A DNA stretch of 64,000 nt from Lates calcarifer (lineage: Eukaryota; Chordata; Actinopteri; Centropomidae): the NCBI RefSeq assembly GCF_001640805.2, contig NC_066847.1:21877504-21941503 (forward strand). The letters run 5' to 3'. A program made the position numbers and the translations under genes. Numbering within the stretch: the first letter of the stretch is position 1; the number at the start of each line of letters is the position of its first letter. The notes below the pieces were generated by a model. That model was not told where the DNA came from, made no database searches, and was given only the letters and a program-made list of their open reading frames with translations. This document shows positions 35,301 through 49,200 of the stretch, piece by piece.

Positions 35301-38300
35301 GTTGGAGTGGTAGACATGGTGTTGCACTATCATCCCAACTTAGATCAAAACCCTGTGATTACTGTAATAAACCAGTTTGAGATATTTTAGAGGTGGCTCT
35401 GTGTGGATTCTAGGAAGTCTCCCTGTTAATCCTGCATTGTTATTATCTTACACTGATGTGGTGAGAGTGCCTGGTTGAATGGATTCGCTCACAATGTCTC
35501 ACAGGTCGGTTGGAGCACAGCGAGGGACTATTACACATTCTTGTGGTCGCCTCTTCCTGAGAACTATGTGGAAGGCACCGCAGTCAACAGAACAGTGGTC
35601 TTTCAGGGTAAGATCATACCATAGTTTTATATAACTTTGACACCTTTTAATAACCACATATCACAGGGCTGTTCAGAGGATTGTTAAAAGTTTAATACCA
35701 AATCAGTGGATAGAGTTAAATGAGAAACTTTGCCCACAGGTCTCTGTTCTGGTGTGAAAGACATTTTAGTGAGGTGTTTTCTTTACTTTTATACTGCTTT
35801 TTATAAAGTAATGGAAACTGACACGAAAAGGGGAAAGACATGTCTTATTTGCTTTTTAGATTCAAACCAACAGCGTCACACAATCCTAGTGTTTGTTCCA
35901 GATCTCTGAAGCACTACAGCACAACAGTCTCTGCTTTTTTTCAGTTATATCACCACACTTATGTCAAGTTATAATTGAGCTTTGTTGTAACTTTGGACTG
36001 TGCAGCTTTAGTAAATTAAACTAAGGACCAAGATGAATTTAGAGTTGTTGAGTAATATCTTTTGCTAAACTTTTCTTTACTGATGTGCACTGAGTTCACT
36101 GGGTGTCATTCTTCCTCAGGATATTATGTGCCCAATGATGACGGCGAGTTCTACCAGTTCTGCTATGTGACCCACAAAGGTGAGATCCGTGGAGCCAGCA
36201 CACCATTCCAGTTTCGTGCCAACAGCCCTTCAGAGGACGAGCTGCTGACTGTGGAAGATGAATGCAACTCCGACATCCTGGTGGTCACCACCAAGGCTGG
36301 CTTCCTTGAGGTAGCTTGTTCCTCAACACAGCTCCTTGATACGTTAGTGTTTGCAGGTCTTGTCTGGATGTGGGTGAAGTGAATTATGATGTGAATGGCC
36401 TGACATCTTGAACAATTTGTCTCTCTGTGCAGCAAAAGGTGGAAGAAGCCCAGAGAGAGAAGGATGAACTGGTCAAAGACATGGCTCTCCTGCAGCAGGA
36501 GAAGGAGCAGCTGGAAGCTGAAAAGGAGAGCCTGCAGAAGGAATATGAGCAGGAGAAAGAGACCTGTGCCCAGCTGAGAAGAGAGAACCAAGTAAGCAAA
36601 GAGAGCTAGCAGTAAGGAGGGTAAAAGTTTGTTGCTGTTCTAAAACTTGCACATCTGGTAAATGAAACAATATGTGTTGTTCCTTTTTGTTATATAATGT
36701 ATTAGCACTCTCATGTTGCAGCACATGCTGAAATAATGAATTTATTTGATTGATGCTCTTGTCCACTTCTTGTGGTTATTCCAAGTTCAGTTTTACATTT
36801 GGCCAAAACAGTCTCTTAGCACCCCCTAGCGAAAGACTGCAGACATGCATAGCTATCCAAACTCGTGATCCACTACAAGTGTAAATCACTCTCTGACAGA
36901 TATGAAGTCTGTTTTATCAAAGTTGTAATTCAGCTTTTTATAGCATAACATTAAGTTTTAAAGCATTGTCAGTAATAATTCATATTGCTGTCCTGTGCCA
37001 TAAATCTGCTGGTTTTAAAACGGCTTTCAGATGAAAACATGATTACAGATTTTGTGGCTGTTAATTTTATGACTATACTTTTATATGATTTTTTTTTATG
37101 TGCTGTGAATATAAAGATTCCAAAATTCTGCCTATAAACAAACTGTAAAAAAATGATTTCCTTTGCTTTTTTGATGTCATCTTTCAAGTTTGAAAACTCT
37201 GCATTGAGGCATAATGTTTATTTTGATTTAGACTTTCATTTCAAAGACAATAAACTTTTTATGTTTTGCACACGTTTTCCACAAGCTTAGAGCCAAAGAC
37301 AGACACGGAAAGTGATATACTAGGAAGCTAGCATTATGTTTTCGTCTTTTTTGAGTTTTATTCCACTTGTTTCCAACATTATATTTTATTGTCTCCAAGG
37401 AGGTCCAGAATTCTGCCCAGGCCCTACAAGAGGAGAAAGAGGAAGTAAAGAGGAGGTTGGAGGAGGCCACAGCCAGAGTTATACAGTTGGAAGAGGATCT
37501 CATTGGAGTCACCCAAAAGGGCCTACAAAAGGAAACAGAGTTGGACAGGTGAGTTCAGGATGGAAGGACTGTTTCACATTCACTGATTTGTGTATAACCA
37601 GAATAAACTCACGCTGAATTGTTTTGTTTTTTTTTTTGGTCGTTTGAGCAAACAGTCTTGTGAGAGTTATGTGTAAATGAGGGCATTTAAAAATCAACTT
37701 GAAAGTGTGATTAGCTGTGATATTAACTCACAGGAATCACAGCTTGCTCCTGTGATCATCACATCTCCTTGTTTTATATGTAACTCACAGCCAAGTCAAG
37801 AGAGAAGTGACTAGTGTATTCAGTATGTTGTGCCAGCTGCTTGTTTTATTTGTGAGCATAAAAACAACAACTATAACTGCGACTAAAGACTATAATCTAT
37901 GGTTGCTGATCAATTATTCCAAACACTGAATGTGATCATAGACACTGCGATGGGTGATACAGTTTGTTACTAATCATTTTTCTGACCTTTTTTAGTCTCA
38001 AGGATAGAGTGAAGAAACTTACAGCAGAGAAGGAGGCACTTGACTCTCACCTCAAGAATGAGAAAGATGAGAAGGAACTATACAAGGTAACATACTGGTC
38101 GTATTAATATGTTTCATGTGTGAATTTCCTTAAAAGCTTTACATTCTGATGATGAATCTCCTGTGTCAATCCTTAAAAAATGTGTTATCATGTAAAGATT
38201 AATAGCAAAACAGGGATGTTTTGGTTCAGGTAGGTAGCAGTCAGGTAAGTCATGTCACATTATGATCACGTCAGTGGGGTTGGATCAACATTGGTTTGGT

Positions 38301-41300
38301 TGACTGCTGTTAGTCACAGTTTTGCAGTCTGTATATTTTACTGTGTTCTTGCCGTGTTAGATTCCTGAAAATTATAGGTCCAGCTCATTGACTTTTCCTG
38401 CTTCTTTCCTGTTTTTCCACTTTTTATAACTGGGATTATTTTGCATATTCTTGCCCTAACATTTAATCTAAACAGGGCATGCGTTTTTCGGTCTTCCTCT
38501 GGTCTGTCTGGTGTTTCTGTGTCTTTGTTGTGGTGGGCACTGCACAGGAACTGGGAGTGCCACACATACTGTACTGTCGCCTTGGATATGGAGCCAAAAA
38601 CCCTTTCCTAATTTAACTTGTACCATCAAACTGGGGTCGTTGCACAAGGAGAACTTTATTGGCCTATTTCAATCTCTGTTTTGTAATTGAGGTCATGCAA
38701 CATTTATTTTAATAGTCATATGCTCTTTGGTACATGATTGTGATTGGTGTTGTATAAATGAGGCAAAAGCCAACAACTTTATGTTTTATAACCTCATCTG
38801 TGCGGGCATGTGTTTTCATCTGTGTGTGCACACCAGATTCACCTGAAAAACCGGGAGCTTGAGAACACTAAGCTGAGTGCAGAGCTGCAGATGCTGAAGT
38901 CAGTGGATGTTAACAAGGAAAACACCATTGCCCAGTTTAAAGAGGAGGTGGGACGCCTGCAGGCGTGCCTCACTGAGAAGGAGAAGCAGTACAGAGAGAT
39001 CCTGGCCAAAGTTTCCCCCTTGGTACAAAGAATTGTGTTTTTAAAGCTCAAAAAAGTCATAACACCTAGGTAGATTTGTCACATGCAGTATTTAAGTTGA
39101 TTAATTCTTGCATCATATGATAGATTGAAGATTAATAATAACACAAATAAGAATAATTACATATCACAACACATTTATAGTGACCTAATGGAAATGAAAA
39201 AAACCTTCACCTAAATTGTGTTTGTGTCTGGCAGGGAGAAATGAAGGCCCTGAAGGAGCAGCTGCGGCAGAAGGAGGAACAGCTCCAGGCCAACCAGCAG
39301 CAGTCCTCCCTCCTAGCCGCTGAGTTGAGGGACGCCTCCAGGACCCGCGACCGTACCATGTCTGAACTCTACCGCATGAAGCTGGAAGCCGATGCCCTTC
39401 GCCAGGCCAAGGCTGAAGCTCAGGCCCAGTGCGTCCACCTGGAGCGCATGGTAGAGCAGATGAAGACGGAGGCCCAGCAGGAAGCAGTAAGGATGATGAT
39501 GATTCACTGAACTAGCTATATATGAAACGTAACAGCATTAGACGTTATACACTCAGATCCAAAATGTATATTATGGTAATATTTAGCAGTATTTCACCAC
39601 AAAACAAAGACAGTGAAAGGCTGTAGATAACAATTGCGCTGGATATTTTGTCCAACTATATTCTATGTATGCTATATGTTGATGCAGCCAGTGATAAAGT
39701 TGCCGATACGAAGAACATATGTAATTCTTCCTATAGTTTAGACTTAAATGTAAACTAAATCAAAAAACTATATCCTCCCCTGATATAGTTTTCTGGGTAC
39801 ATGACTACTCCACACCACACTGAAGAATCATTTGACAGCACCTCTTTGTTATAAAAGGGCTGTTAGACATTGTATATGATTTCTCACAGTCATAAAGGCA
39901 CTATTACTAAGAGTTTCCTTTCTATCTCTACGTCTTCATAGGGGCTCCTTCAGATGGGCCATTACTGTGTGTAATATGTGTCTGATCTGTCCTGTAATGT
40001 TTTTCATCACAAGGCCAAGGCTGAAGAGGAAGCTGCCGCAGACCCAGCTGTTGTAGCAGAGCTGCAGAGAGAGGTGGAGGACCTGAAGATGCGGCTGCAT
40101 ATGGCTGCAGAACACTACAAGGAGAAATACAAGGAATGTCAGCGACTGCAAAAACAAGTGCTTAAGCTCTCTGAGCAGCAAGGGGTGGGTTTGACTAGAT
40201 ACCAGCTGACATACTGTATACATGCCACTGACAAGTGAAAGAACAGAACTTAAATTAGATTTCAGGGACACTATGCCTGCCCTTCACATCCCACTAAATA
40301 CCCACAGACATAGAAAAGGTTGCTGATTTCTTGCCTGGAATCAATTGCAAAATGCTCTGAGACTAGACAAATCCATCTTTATCACCACTGAATGTGCTTG
40401 AACTGTATAAGTCATGTATTTGTCAGTTGTTTCTGCCCTCTTGTTGTATCCTGAGCTCATTTTCACCACTTCTTTTTTTCTTGTCTGTAGGAGCTGAAGA
40501 GAAGCTCAGCACAAGAGGCCACAACAATCCCTGCATCAGTGAGCCCTGACACATCAGTGCCAGGTACGCTATGTCTAACTGTATGTCTATCTGTAACCAA
40601 ATATCAGAATTACTTAGGTTGATAGGTTGATAATGTTGCTTACCAGTAGTGTAATTTCTTAGGTGGCTGCCTTGTGTTTCCTATTTAACTTTAAAAATCC
40701 ATCAGTCATTTGTTTTATTTTGGACTCTTTGATAGATTGGTATATGAGTTGGTTGTAATAACCCATAATGTCTGATTAAAATATAATCGGAAATCAGTTT
40801 GTCATTTTAATTATAAACAGATGAATGGATAACAAAATAACTGTATGGTTTGCCTCAGCTCACTGTCTCACCTATCTTCACAGGGAGTCCAGGCTCTGCT
40901 GATCCCATGCTGGAGGCCATCATCCAGGAGAAGCTCAAAGGAATCAGCAGAGAGGCGTCTGACAGAAATGACAAGTACAGAAAATGCAAGCAGATGCTGG
41001 TGGTAAGGAAACTACTTTTTGCATCCTGATGATGGTCATGTATCCCAAAATTAGATGTTGAAAACCTGTTGAGAAGGACTTCTGAAGTACAAAGGTATGA
41101 TATGGTGTGACTACTCTTTAGGAGGAGAAGGAGCGTAGCTGCATGTTTGCTGATGAGCTGGCCAAAATGGAGGTGAAATTTAAGGAGCAGCTGAAGACCA
41201 ATGAAAACCTGAAGCTGCAGCTAGCAGCAGAGGAAGATCGCTGTAAGGTTAGTATAGTCAAGAGTACAACTCAGGCCATCAGCTGCCAGCAATGTTCTTG

Positions 41301-43633
41301 CTGCCTTCGAAGCAGGTCTGTCTTTGGACTCTTCTGTGTTTTTAACCGCTGTGTATGACTGGTCTAGCTCACGGTTTGAGCCTTTGATGCTATCTCTCCC
41401 CTTGAACACAGTCGCTCTGACAGTGTTGTTTATGAGCAGGCCGATCTGTGAGACGACATTTTACTGCTGTTTATGTCAGGCTGTGGAGACAAGCGAAGCT
41501 TGGCCAGGAGGAGTCCTCTCCAGTTGCCTGGCTAATGCTGTGCTTGGCTCAGGTCAGGCGGATATTTGCTTAGTGTCTCAGAGGAATTCAAACAGGTTGT
41601 TTTGCTTTGAGCGGTACTGTACATAAATCAGCCCTCAGCAAAGGGAAGCCTTTTATGGGTGTGATCAATTAATGCCATGCCCTGAGGTCTGACTGTATAT
41701 CCATGATGCATTTTTCAATCAGCAGCACATGTCAAAAGTTTGAGAGAAGAAAATGAATCTTCATTCCTCTGTTTTTGTGTCTTCTGTTTACTTCAGAGCC
41801 AGGTAGCAGAGAAGGGACGGGAGCTGAAGGAACTGAAGGAAACACTAGCACTTGTTGTGAAAGAGAAGGAAAAACTGGAAGGGGTTAGTGACAGCTTTCA
41901 TTTTTTCTTTTATAGACTTCTTCCACTCTAAAAATTCCCTGAAAAGTGCCATTCCCCTGCCATTTTCCCTCTCCCAATCTGGTCTGTGTTTAATATGCCT
42001 CTAATTGTAGAAGCAAAGTAAATGAGTTCTTATTTTCCATTCCATTACTTTGGACCACAGCAAGGTCCTCGCTGACTTAAAATATTGCTTCGAGGTAATT
42101 CTGTTACAGCTAAGAGGAGCAGAATGACCCAATTTGAGGTTTAGACTGTAAATTAAATTGGCGTCTGCAACTAACATCAATAAAACACAGCGTCCTATAC
42201 CCTTTGAAAATGAGAAGAGTTTCTTTTTTAATGAAGGCGCTAATTAAACTGTTTGTGAGAGCGAGAGAAAAAGCAAGAACTCACAGCTCAGGAGCTGCTG
42301 TGTGACTGTAGTAGTGAAATACTGCTCGGTTTGACAGGCTGGGAGGCATAGAGAGATGAAACCAGATATAGAGTTTCTTGAAAATTATGTTGCCCTTGGT
42401 GGTATTTATTTTTTCCATTGGTCTTTGTTGTAGTGAAAAATAATTTGAATTTTGCTGTTGCATCGCTCAGGAGCTGCAGAAGGGCAGCAGCAGCAGCAAC
42501 AGGAAGGGAGATCAGGGGGCCAGTGAGAAAACCAGCTTGGAGAGCATCCAGTCCACTGTGCCTTTATTCCTGCAGTACCCAGTCCCTTACACCCAGGATG
42601 CCCCCACCCCCCTGCTGGTCTCTCAGAGCCCCAGCAAGCTGCAGTTTGGGAACCCTTACTCCATCTCAGACTCGAAAGGTTGGTTTCCTTTTCAAAAAGC
42701 ATACACCACTCTACACCAACAGATGTAGAAATTATTGATTTTTGTTTACAGTGGCTATGTCTTTGAATCCTCTCCTTGCAGATGAGGCAGATGAAGAGTT
42801 CTCAGATGACCAGCTGCTTAGGCTGCCCCCCGTGGGCCCACCCTCTTGGGACAGCAATGTGGTTTGTATCCAACCCACCCGCAACCACAGCCGGCCAGAG
42901 GGCCACGAGGAGTCTGAGGAAAAGCAAAACAACAACAATGTAAGCCTCTCTTCCATCTGCAGAATACAATTAAATGCTGCTGAATTGACTTCCTTCTTTC
43001 TCCATCAACAATGTATCAGTCGACTGATTTTGTAAATGCTGTTTTACCTTTCATTCTTAGGGTAATACCAATGAACAGCCTGCAGCGACTGAAACTCACA
43101 GCCCATTTGTGAACGATGGACAAACAGCCTTCTGCTTTGATCCCAGGTAACACACCCTCACATGCTCAAACTCCCATAAATGCTGTTCACGTTTGCTGCA
43201 CCCTACACTTTCTAAACCTGTGCATTGTAACATGTGTAACGTGTTTGTTCTGCTGCACAACCCCCCTTTTGTTGGTATTAGCCGAGCTTCAGGCCACCCA
43301 CATCGCATCAGACAGATGCCCTTTATTAGCCTGCGCTCCTGGTTTGCCCACATCATCACTCGACTGCCTATTAACACAAGCTTTTCTCTTCCTCGCCTCT
43401 CCTTTCTGCCGTCCTCTCCACTCACTGTGTGCAGCATGGACATGAAACGATGTCCGCTGTGCGAGGTCATCTTCCCACCCAACTACGACCAGAGCAAGTT
43501 CGAAGAGCACGTGGAGAGCCACTGGAAAATCTGCCCAATGTGCAGTGAGCAGTTCCCGCTGGACTGCGACCAGAAGGTGTTTGAGAACCACGTGCTCACT
43601 CACTTTGACGGCCACCCACTCAACTTCGACTAG
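32302..43633 (+). CDS. tax1bp1b: Tax1-binding protein 1 homologue B (autophagy/ubiquitin adaptor)
   Basis: Seventeen coding exons, all in phase, give 844 aa: 32302-32478, 35505-35607, 36120-36310, 36433-36591, 37400-37548, 37996-38086, 38837-39022, 39235-39486, 40014-40184, 40491-40563, 40884-41002, 41122-41247, 41797-41883, 42471-42678, 42782-42939, 43061-43146 and 43435-43633. An N-terminal SKICH domain (to about 125; SNFAHVIFQNVGKSY, GYYVPNDDGEFYQFCYV) is followed by the LC3-binding ILVV (146-149), long Glu/Lys/Gln-rich coiled coils (about 158-630), a Pro/Ser linker, and two C-terminal ubiquitin-binding zinc fingers (C785/C788/H804/H808 and the CPMC finger from 812). TAX1BP1 delivers ubiquitinated cargo to autophagosomes and works with A20 to damp NF-kB. 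The start ATG is chosen because MALFLDGTLLGNN leads into the domain; Met14 is an alternative. Confidence 0.96.
32479..35504 (+). other. tax1bp1b intron after first coding exon (3.0 kb)
   Basis: The largest intron between coding exons. No nested gene is recognised, and the open frames are short and without domain cues. Confidence 0.7.
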
Positions 43634-44490
43634 AGAAACAGAAAAAATCAGCACATCCGCTCTGCCTACTTCTCGTCAACCACTGAAATAAATCACTCTG
43701 CACTCTTTTCTGCATGTAATGGTGTGAAGATCCACTCTTTAGGACTATACTGACTTTCGCTTTGTTACTTCAACTTAGAAACACTTTGAAGTGATGTGAC
43801 ATTTTAAAATGACATTCTGATTTAGTGTATATCGCAGGGCTACTAAATCTGTTTGCAAATCAGAACATGTTTTTTATAGGTGAAAGATTTTCCTTCATTT
43901 GGATTAGAAGAATAATTAAGGGGGATAAGACTGTTGTACGTATATATAATGACTTTAATTTTACTGGGCTCTCACAGATCTGTCTACAGAACGTAATGAT
44001 TCAGGGAAAGAGATAAGTGTTTACCGAACTTACATTTAAAAAAACATCGAACCAAATGCTTCCCACCCCTTAAACACCACTGTACAAGTCATTTGCTCAG
44101 TCTTTTTAGAAAGCAGTCGTGGTGCACTATATGCAGTCAGGGAGAAATCTTCAGTGACTACATCCAGACATGATTATACAGTATATCGTCAGATCATCTA
44201 TTTTAGAATAATTAAAGCCAATGATATTGTGAAAGCCTTGATACTTTGTGTATGATATAGATTTGTTTTATGTTAGGTTTCCTTTAGTTTTGACTTTGAT
44301 TATTTAATTGGGTTTTTGTGTCTCAGTCTTTAAGAACTTTCATATCATCAGCTGATCAATGCATGCTGAGCTTCTGTTAAATTTCCCCCTTTTGTTCTCC
44401 TCTTTTACAATATTAAGTTATTTCATTCATTTGTTAAGTGAGTTTCATGTATCTAATATTAACTAATAAAGTCTGTTTGAAACTGAAGTG
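43634..44490 (+). other. tax1bp1b 3'UTR
   Basis: AT-rich sequence after the TAG stop. An early AATAAA is at 43687-43692 and a second, in ACTAATAAAGTCTG, at 44465-44470, so short and long 3'UTR forms are possible. Confidence 0.6.
44465..44470 (+). terminator. distal tax1bp1b polyadenylation signal
   Basis: AATAAA followed by GT/TG-rich sequence (GTGTCAGCCAACTGTGTGTG) about 20-40 nt downstream, the usual layout of a cleavage site. Confidence 0.6.
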
Positions 44491-44560
44491 TCAGCCAACT
44501 GTGTGTGGTGTTAAAAACACAAGAAATAACATTTATCTTTAGGCACACATTAGAGGAACT

Positions 44561-44566
44561 TTTATT
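44561..44566 (-). terminator. candidate jazf1b polyadenylation signal
   Basis: TTTATT on the plus strand (AATAAA on the minus strand), about 1.7 kb downstream of the jazf1b stop. It is the last clear hexamer before the tax1bp1b 3' end. Human JAZF1 also has a long 3'UTR. Confidence 0.45.
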
Positions 44567-46278
44567 CTAAACGTAACAAAAGTTTACATGAAGCAGCTTT
44601 TTGAAGAAATACAGTACATCACCATTAGTTTCTCCAAATGACCTCTGATTTTGCCTTTTCATACACATTATACTATTGTTTTTGTTTTTTAACTCCAGAA
44701 ACATATGAAAATATAATTTAATGCACTTAACACATGACAATACATTCACTGTACACTATATCAAAGACTTTCCTCCATACTGGCAGTACAATACTGTCAC
44801 AATAGTTCCTCAACACTAACATCCATGCAGTGAAGATGTTAACCTAATGGCTCATTGTTGATAAATCCCCAATCCTGTGGCATTTTATCTGCAGTTCATT
44901 ATTTCAGGGATGACTGACATTGTATTATTATGGCACAAAGTAGGAGCCACATGTGTTTCTCTCACAGCTTAACTGCAGCACTGTGAGAACATAATGTGCT
45001 AAAATACAAGGCTAACGCTGGGGCCCCCTTTTTTCTTCCATCCATGATAAGGACAATCACGCGGTTTCATAAGAGCTCGGGGGTGTCGGTGAACAGCGAA
45101 CAGTCTGGACTGAGCTGTGTGCATTTCAGCTGGATTTGTCTGGACTGTCAAAATGAAGCCATATAAAGATTTGTACTGATTGGAATGGTTTACAATTCAA
45201 GGCAACTACTGTACATACAGGAATCTCACAATACTGAAAACACTGGAGGTTTTTTATATCTTCCCTTGGTGCAATGCAGAAGTTGCACTTCTGATTGAAG
45301 GCCTTTTGCCTCGTTTTGGTAGCTACTGTACATACACCAGAAACGAGTTATTGGCAAAAAAAAAAAAAAGCTAATTTGTTGGCAACTTGTTACAAAAAGT
45401 GCTTCAATCCCTCACTGTAAAACAGTGAGGACAACTGCTTACGTCTTTTAGGAAAGTGGTCTGCAATATTAGGAACATTAGGGAGTCCCTATGATCCCGC
45501 TGAACAGCATAAATATTACCAGAACACTTGGGCAGGATTGTGGTGCTGAAATGCTTTCAAATGTCACCTGAGATCATCCTTTGGTGCTCACACAAGTGTT
45601 TGCAGTAAAACGGATGAAAATACGGTTTGGAATACTTGTGATGTGAAAGGAAAAGTAACTAAATCCAACAACTGAGTCTTCACATCAAATCTGATTGAGA
45701 ATGAACCATGTACAAAAGTTTTCAGGGTTGGATTTCTCGCCTTGTACCACACACATTCCGATTGTTTTCACTTGCCTCTGTCACATCTCTAGGCTCATAT
45801 GAGACAGTGGCAAGGTAATGGTGCCTCCTTCCTCAATAAACACATCCAAATCTTTCCTCAGATTCTTCTGACTTCACGCTGCCTTTAAAGCAGGATGCCC
45901 TACTGTACCTGCAAGGCTACCCGTGACTTGGTGTGGCCATTCTCTAGGCTCCAAGCCCTCATCATCAACAAGCACCATATATTAAAAAAACAAAGCAAAA
46001 ATTAATAAATGATAGCTTAAATGTGCAAAATACAAAACTGTGAACTACATAAAGATTCGATATTCTGAATAAAAATTAAGAATGAATAATAATAATACAT
46101 TTATACCATGCAATCAAAAATAGTGTCATAGCAAAGAGGGAGTAAGAGAAAGTGAAAGAGAAGGGGTAGGGGGCTTGAGGACGAGAGGAATGAGGTGGAA
46201 TGAGAAACAGCCGTTGCTGGTGATGCTGATGGTGTTCGGATGGGTTGGGAAGGAGAGTGCTGGTCGCTCACTCGGTCC
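44567..46278 (-). other. probable jazf1b 3'UTR
   Basis: About 1.7 kb of non-coding sequence downstream of the jazf1b stop, with an A-run at 45357-45369 and a purine-rich stretch near 46130-46180. No alternative gene is seen. Confidence 0.5.
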
Positions 46279-49200
46279 CTACTGCTGCATCTTACGGATG
46301 ATGTCAGTAGAGATGGGTGGGTGGAAGTTAATGGTGTGGTGGCGGAGACCCTGAGATGTTTTGTAGCTCTTCCCACACCGGCACTTGAAGGGCTTGCGCA
46401 CCCTTATCTGGGTTCGGTGGCCGTTCTTGGCGTGATACTTGATCCCATTCACATTCTGTAATGAAGCAAGGGAAATGAAAACAGCTGTCACTTTGGATAT
46501 GTATCAACCAAAAGTCGCTGAGCAGGGTATGTTGTCAGAAACAAAAGTACAGGATTGGCTGGATGTGGCCAAATGTATGTGGACACTCGAAATTTACATC
46601 TGTATATGACTGATAAACATCTCATTGCAAAACCATTAATATGCTGCTGTATCTGCCTTCACCTTCCAGAAGAATTCGAAACCTGCAGGGGCTTGCTCCC
46701 ATTTTAGCCACAAAAACATTGGTGAAGTCAGGCACTGATGTTAGGTAGTAAGGCTGGGGTCTCAGCCTGATTTGATTCATCTTAAAGGTGTTGGATGAGG
46801 TTAAGATAAGGGTTATGTGCAGGAGAGTCAAGCTCCTCCAGACCACACTCAGAAAACCTTTTGCTTATAGACATGGCTCTATGCACAGGGGGACTGTCAT
46901 GTTGAAACAGAAAAGGGTCTTGGTTGGTTGGTAGAATACTATAATCTAAAATATTATATTAAAGCATAAAGATTGGAAAGTCTGCAGACTGGTATTATAG
47001 TGTATCTAGTGCATAATTTTTGAACAAAAAAGAGGTCACCAGTCAACATAAGACTTTGAGGAGAAATAAAATGTTTTCTTGTTAAAAAAAGACAAAACTT
47101 TCTTGCTCTTCCCTCTAAACAGATTCCTAATGCCGCCTGCTGCCTCAGACTAAGTCATCGCCCATAACCCTGTCATTCACGTCAGCAATGCAATTTTCTC
47201 AGGCTGCACATAATTTATCCCAACCACCACACCAGATGTGAATGGAAAATCCTGTAAAACTCCACATCACTGAAGTGGACTAGATGTATGTATTTATGTT
47301 GTTGGAACGCCTGACTAAGAACCGATTTTCCATTGTCAACAGCAGGGAAGCCATTTTGACTTTACGTTCTCATTTACGTGAGCAAAATAGTCACGGATCT
47401 CACACTTTGCACAAGACAAATATCTCAGGTCCTCTGTTAGTTTAGTAAAGATATTTCACACTGCTACATTATGTTTAAGCTATAGTATGTGTTCTGAGTT
47501 AAGCCTACCTTGTATCTCTTTTTACAGCCTGGGACAGGGCAGGCAAAAGGCTTCTCGTCTCCTCCGTTCATGCACATGGAGCTGAGGATGGACTCAGAGC
47601 TGATGGCGCTCTCTGTAGTCCACGATTCATCACTGTCAGACTCCTCAAAGTCTACCTCCTCCTCGTCGCACTCGCTACCTGTGGGAGGGTGAAAGACAAG
47701 AAGTCAAATAGTAAATGACTAAATCAAAGTGCATCACTCATCAGAAATGCGATCATACATGCTGGTCTCCAAGAGGCTCTGATTTATGTACAGTTCATGA
47801 CTCATCTCCGGCTATGAAAATCCCAGCCTTTGAGCCTTCAGGCTGACAAGCGTGGACCTTTCTCAGCATGTTTTGTGGCAGTGTTCCCATAATCCCTAAC
47901 TTCGTGTGCTACAGTGCCCAAGTATCTGAAATATGCCAGTCGTGGGAAAGAATTTATACATTTTATTGAGGTCTTGGGGTCAATGATCTGCAATTGTTTT
48001 ATCAATTAATTTAAGCCAGAAAACTGCATATTTTACAAAACAAGGACACGAGTACATGGGAAAACATAAGCAGGAAGAAAAAAAAAAATCCTGTTATGTA
48101 ATCTACACTGGAATGAATTAAACAAATTAGCTGGACTGTGAGAGCTGTCCCTGATTCTCTGCAGCTTGGTTGTGAGCTATGCTACAAAGATGTTTTCTCG
48201 AGCCCAGCATTCATCTGCAGTTTATGGACAATATCTGTAAGATGTTGTCCATCAATTTAACAAAAAAATGTCACGCAAACCCATATAAGGATCAGTACGA
48301 TGAAGAGCTTCTAGGTGAGTGTGTTCAGGATGGTTACCTGTAGGTGTACTGCTGCGGAAGGAAGAGGAAGGGGTGATGGGTGGCGTGACTGGAGGGGTGA
48401 GGTTCCCACTGGTATGGCGAGGTGGTGTGGAAACACTGCTGCGAGACAGATTGCCTGTCAGAGAAAGAGACAGCTTTGGCTGCACCTTCTTCTTCAGGGC
48501 ATCGTGTTCTCGCCGCGCAGCATCTGTCATGAACCTGGCAATGCGGGATAGGAGACTGGTCAGGGATTGTTGTCTTTTTTTTTTTTTTTTTAATGAAAAA
48601 CCCTGATGTTTAGAAAGCTCCAGCATTAAAGCTTTGCTACTGTAGAACACATGCTTGGGGAAAAAAAAAGTATCACTGGCTCCATTCCCATCAAAAAAAC
48701 CTTTCACCGGGGTTTATGATGGATAGTAAAGTCTTTGGTAAATGTGTATCATAAAAATGAAATGTTAACATAGACATTGTTACAGCTAAAGTGGAATTAA
48801 CAAATTAAGCGATAACCACATCAAGATGTGTTTGTGAAGGCAGGGAGACAGTGGCAGACCTTTTCGTACACTGGTTTGTTGCATAAGGCTTTTAAAAACC
48901 ACTATTCAAGCACCATATCAAAGACGACTGGGATGAACCCAGTGCAATAAAAAAAACAACCCAGCCACCAAACACTGAAGCACTTTGTCTAAGCAATCCA
49001 CCAGATGACATCTGAATTTGCTGGTAGAACCTAATAGGAGCACTTCATGGGGCACAGTAGTAATACTCACTGATGTAAAGGACTTTTGTAGATAAATCTT
49101 TACAGGGCCATGGACTAATAATCTTAATGACATAATCATGTCAGATTTAGGTAAATTTGATTTACTCATAATTGAGTTACTGCATAAGTGAAAGTTCGGC

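Noticed and set aside
43193..43434. In-frame extension upstream of the last tax1bp1b exon
   Set aside because: The open frame continues through the intron by chance. The acceptor GTGTGCAG at 43427-43434 and the phase with the previous exon define the true exon start.
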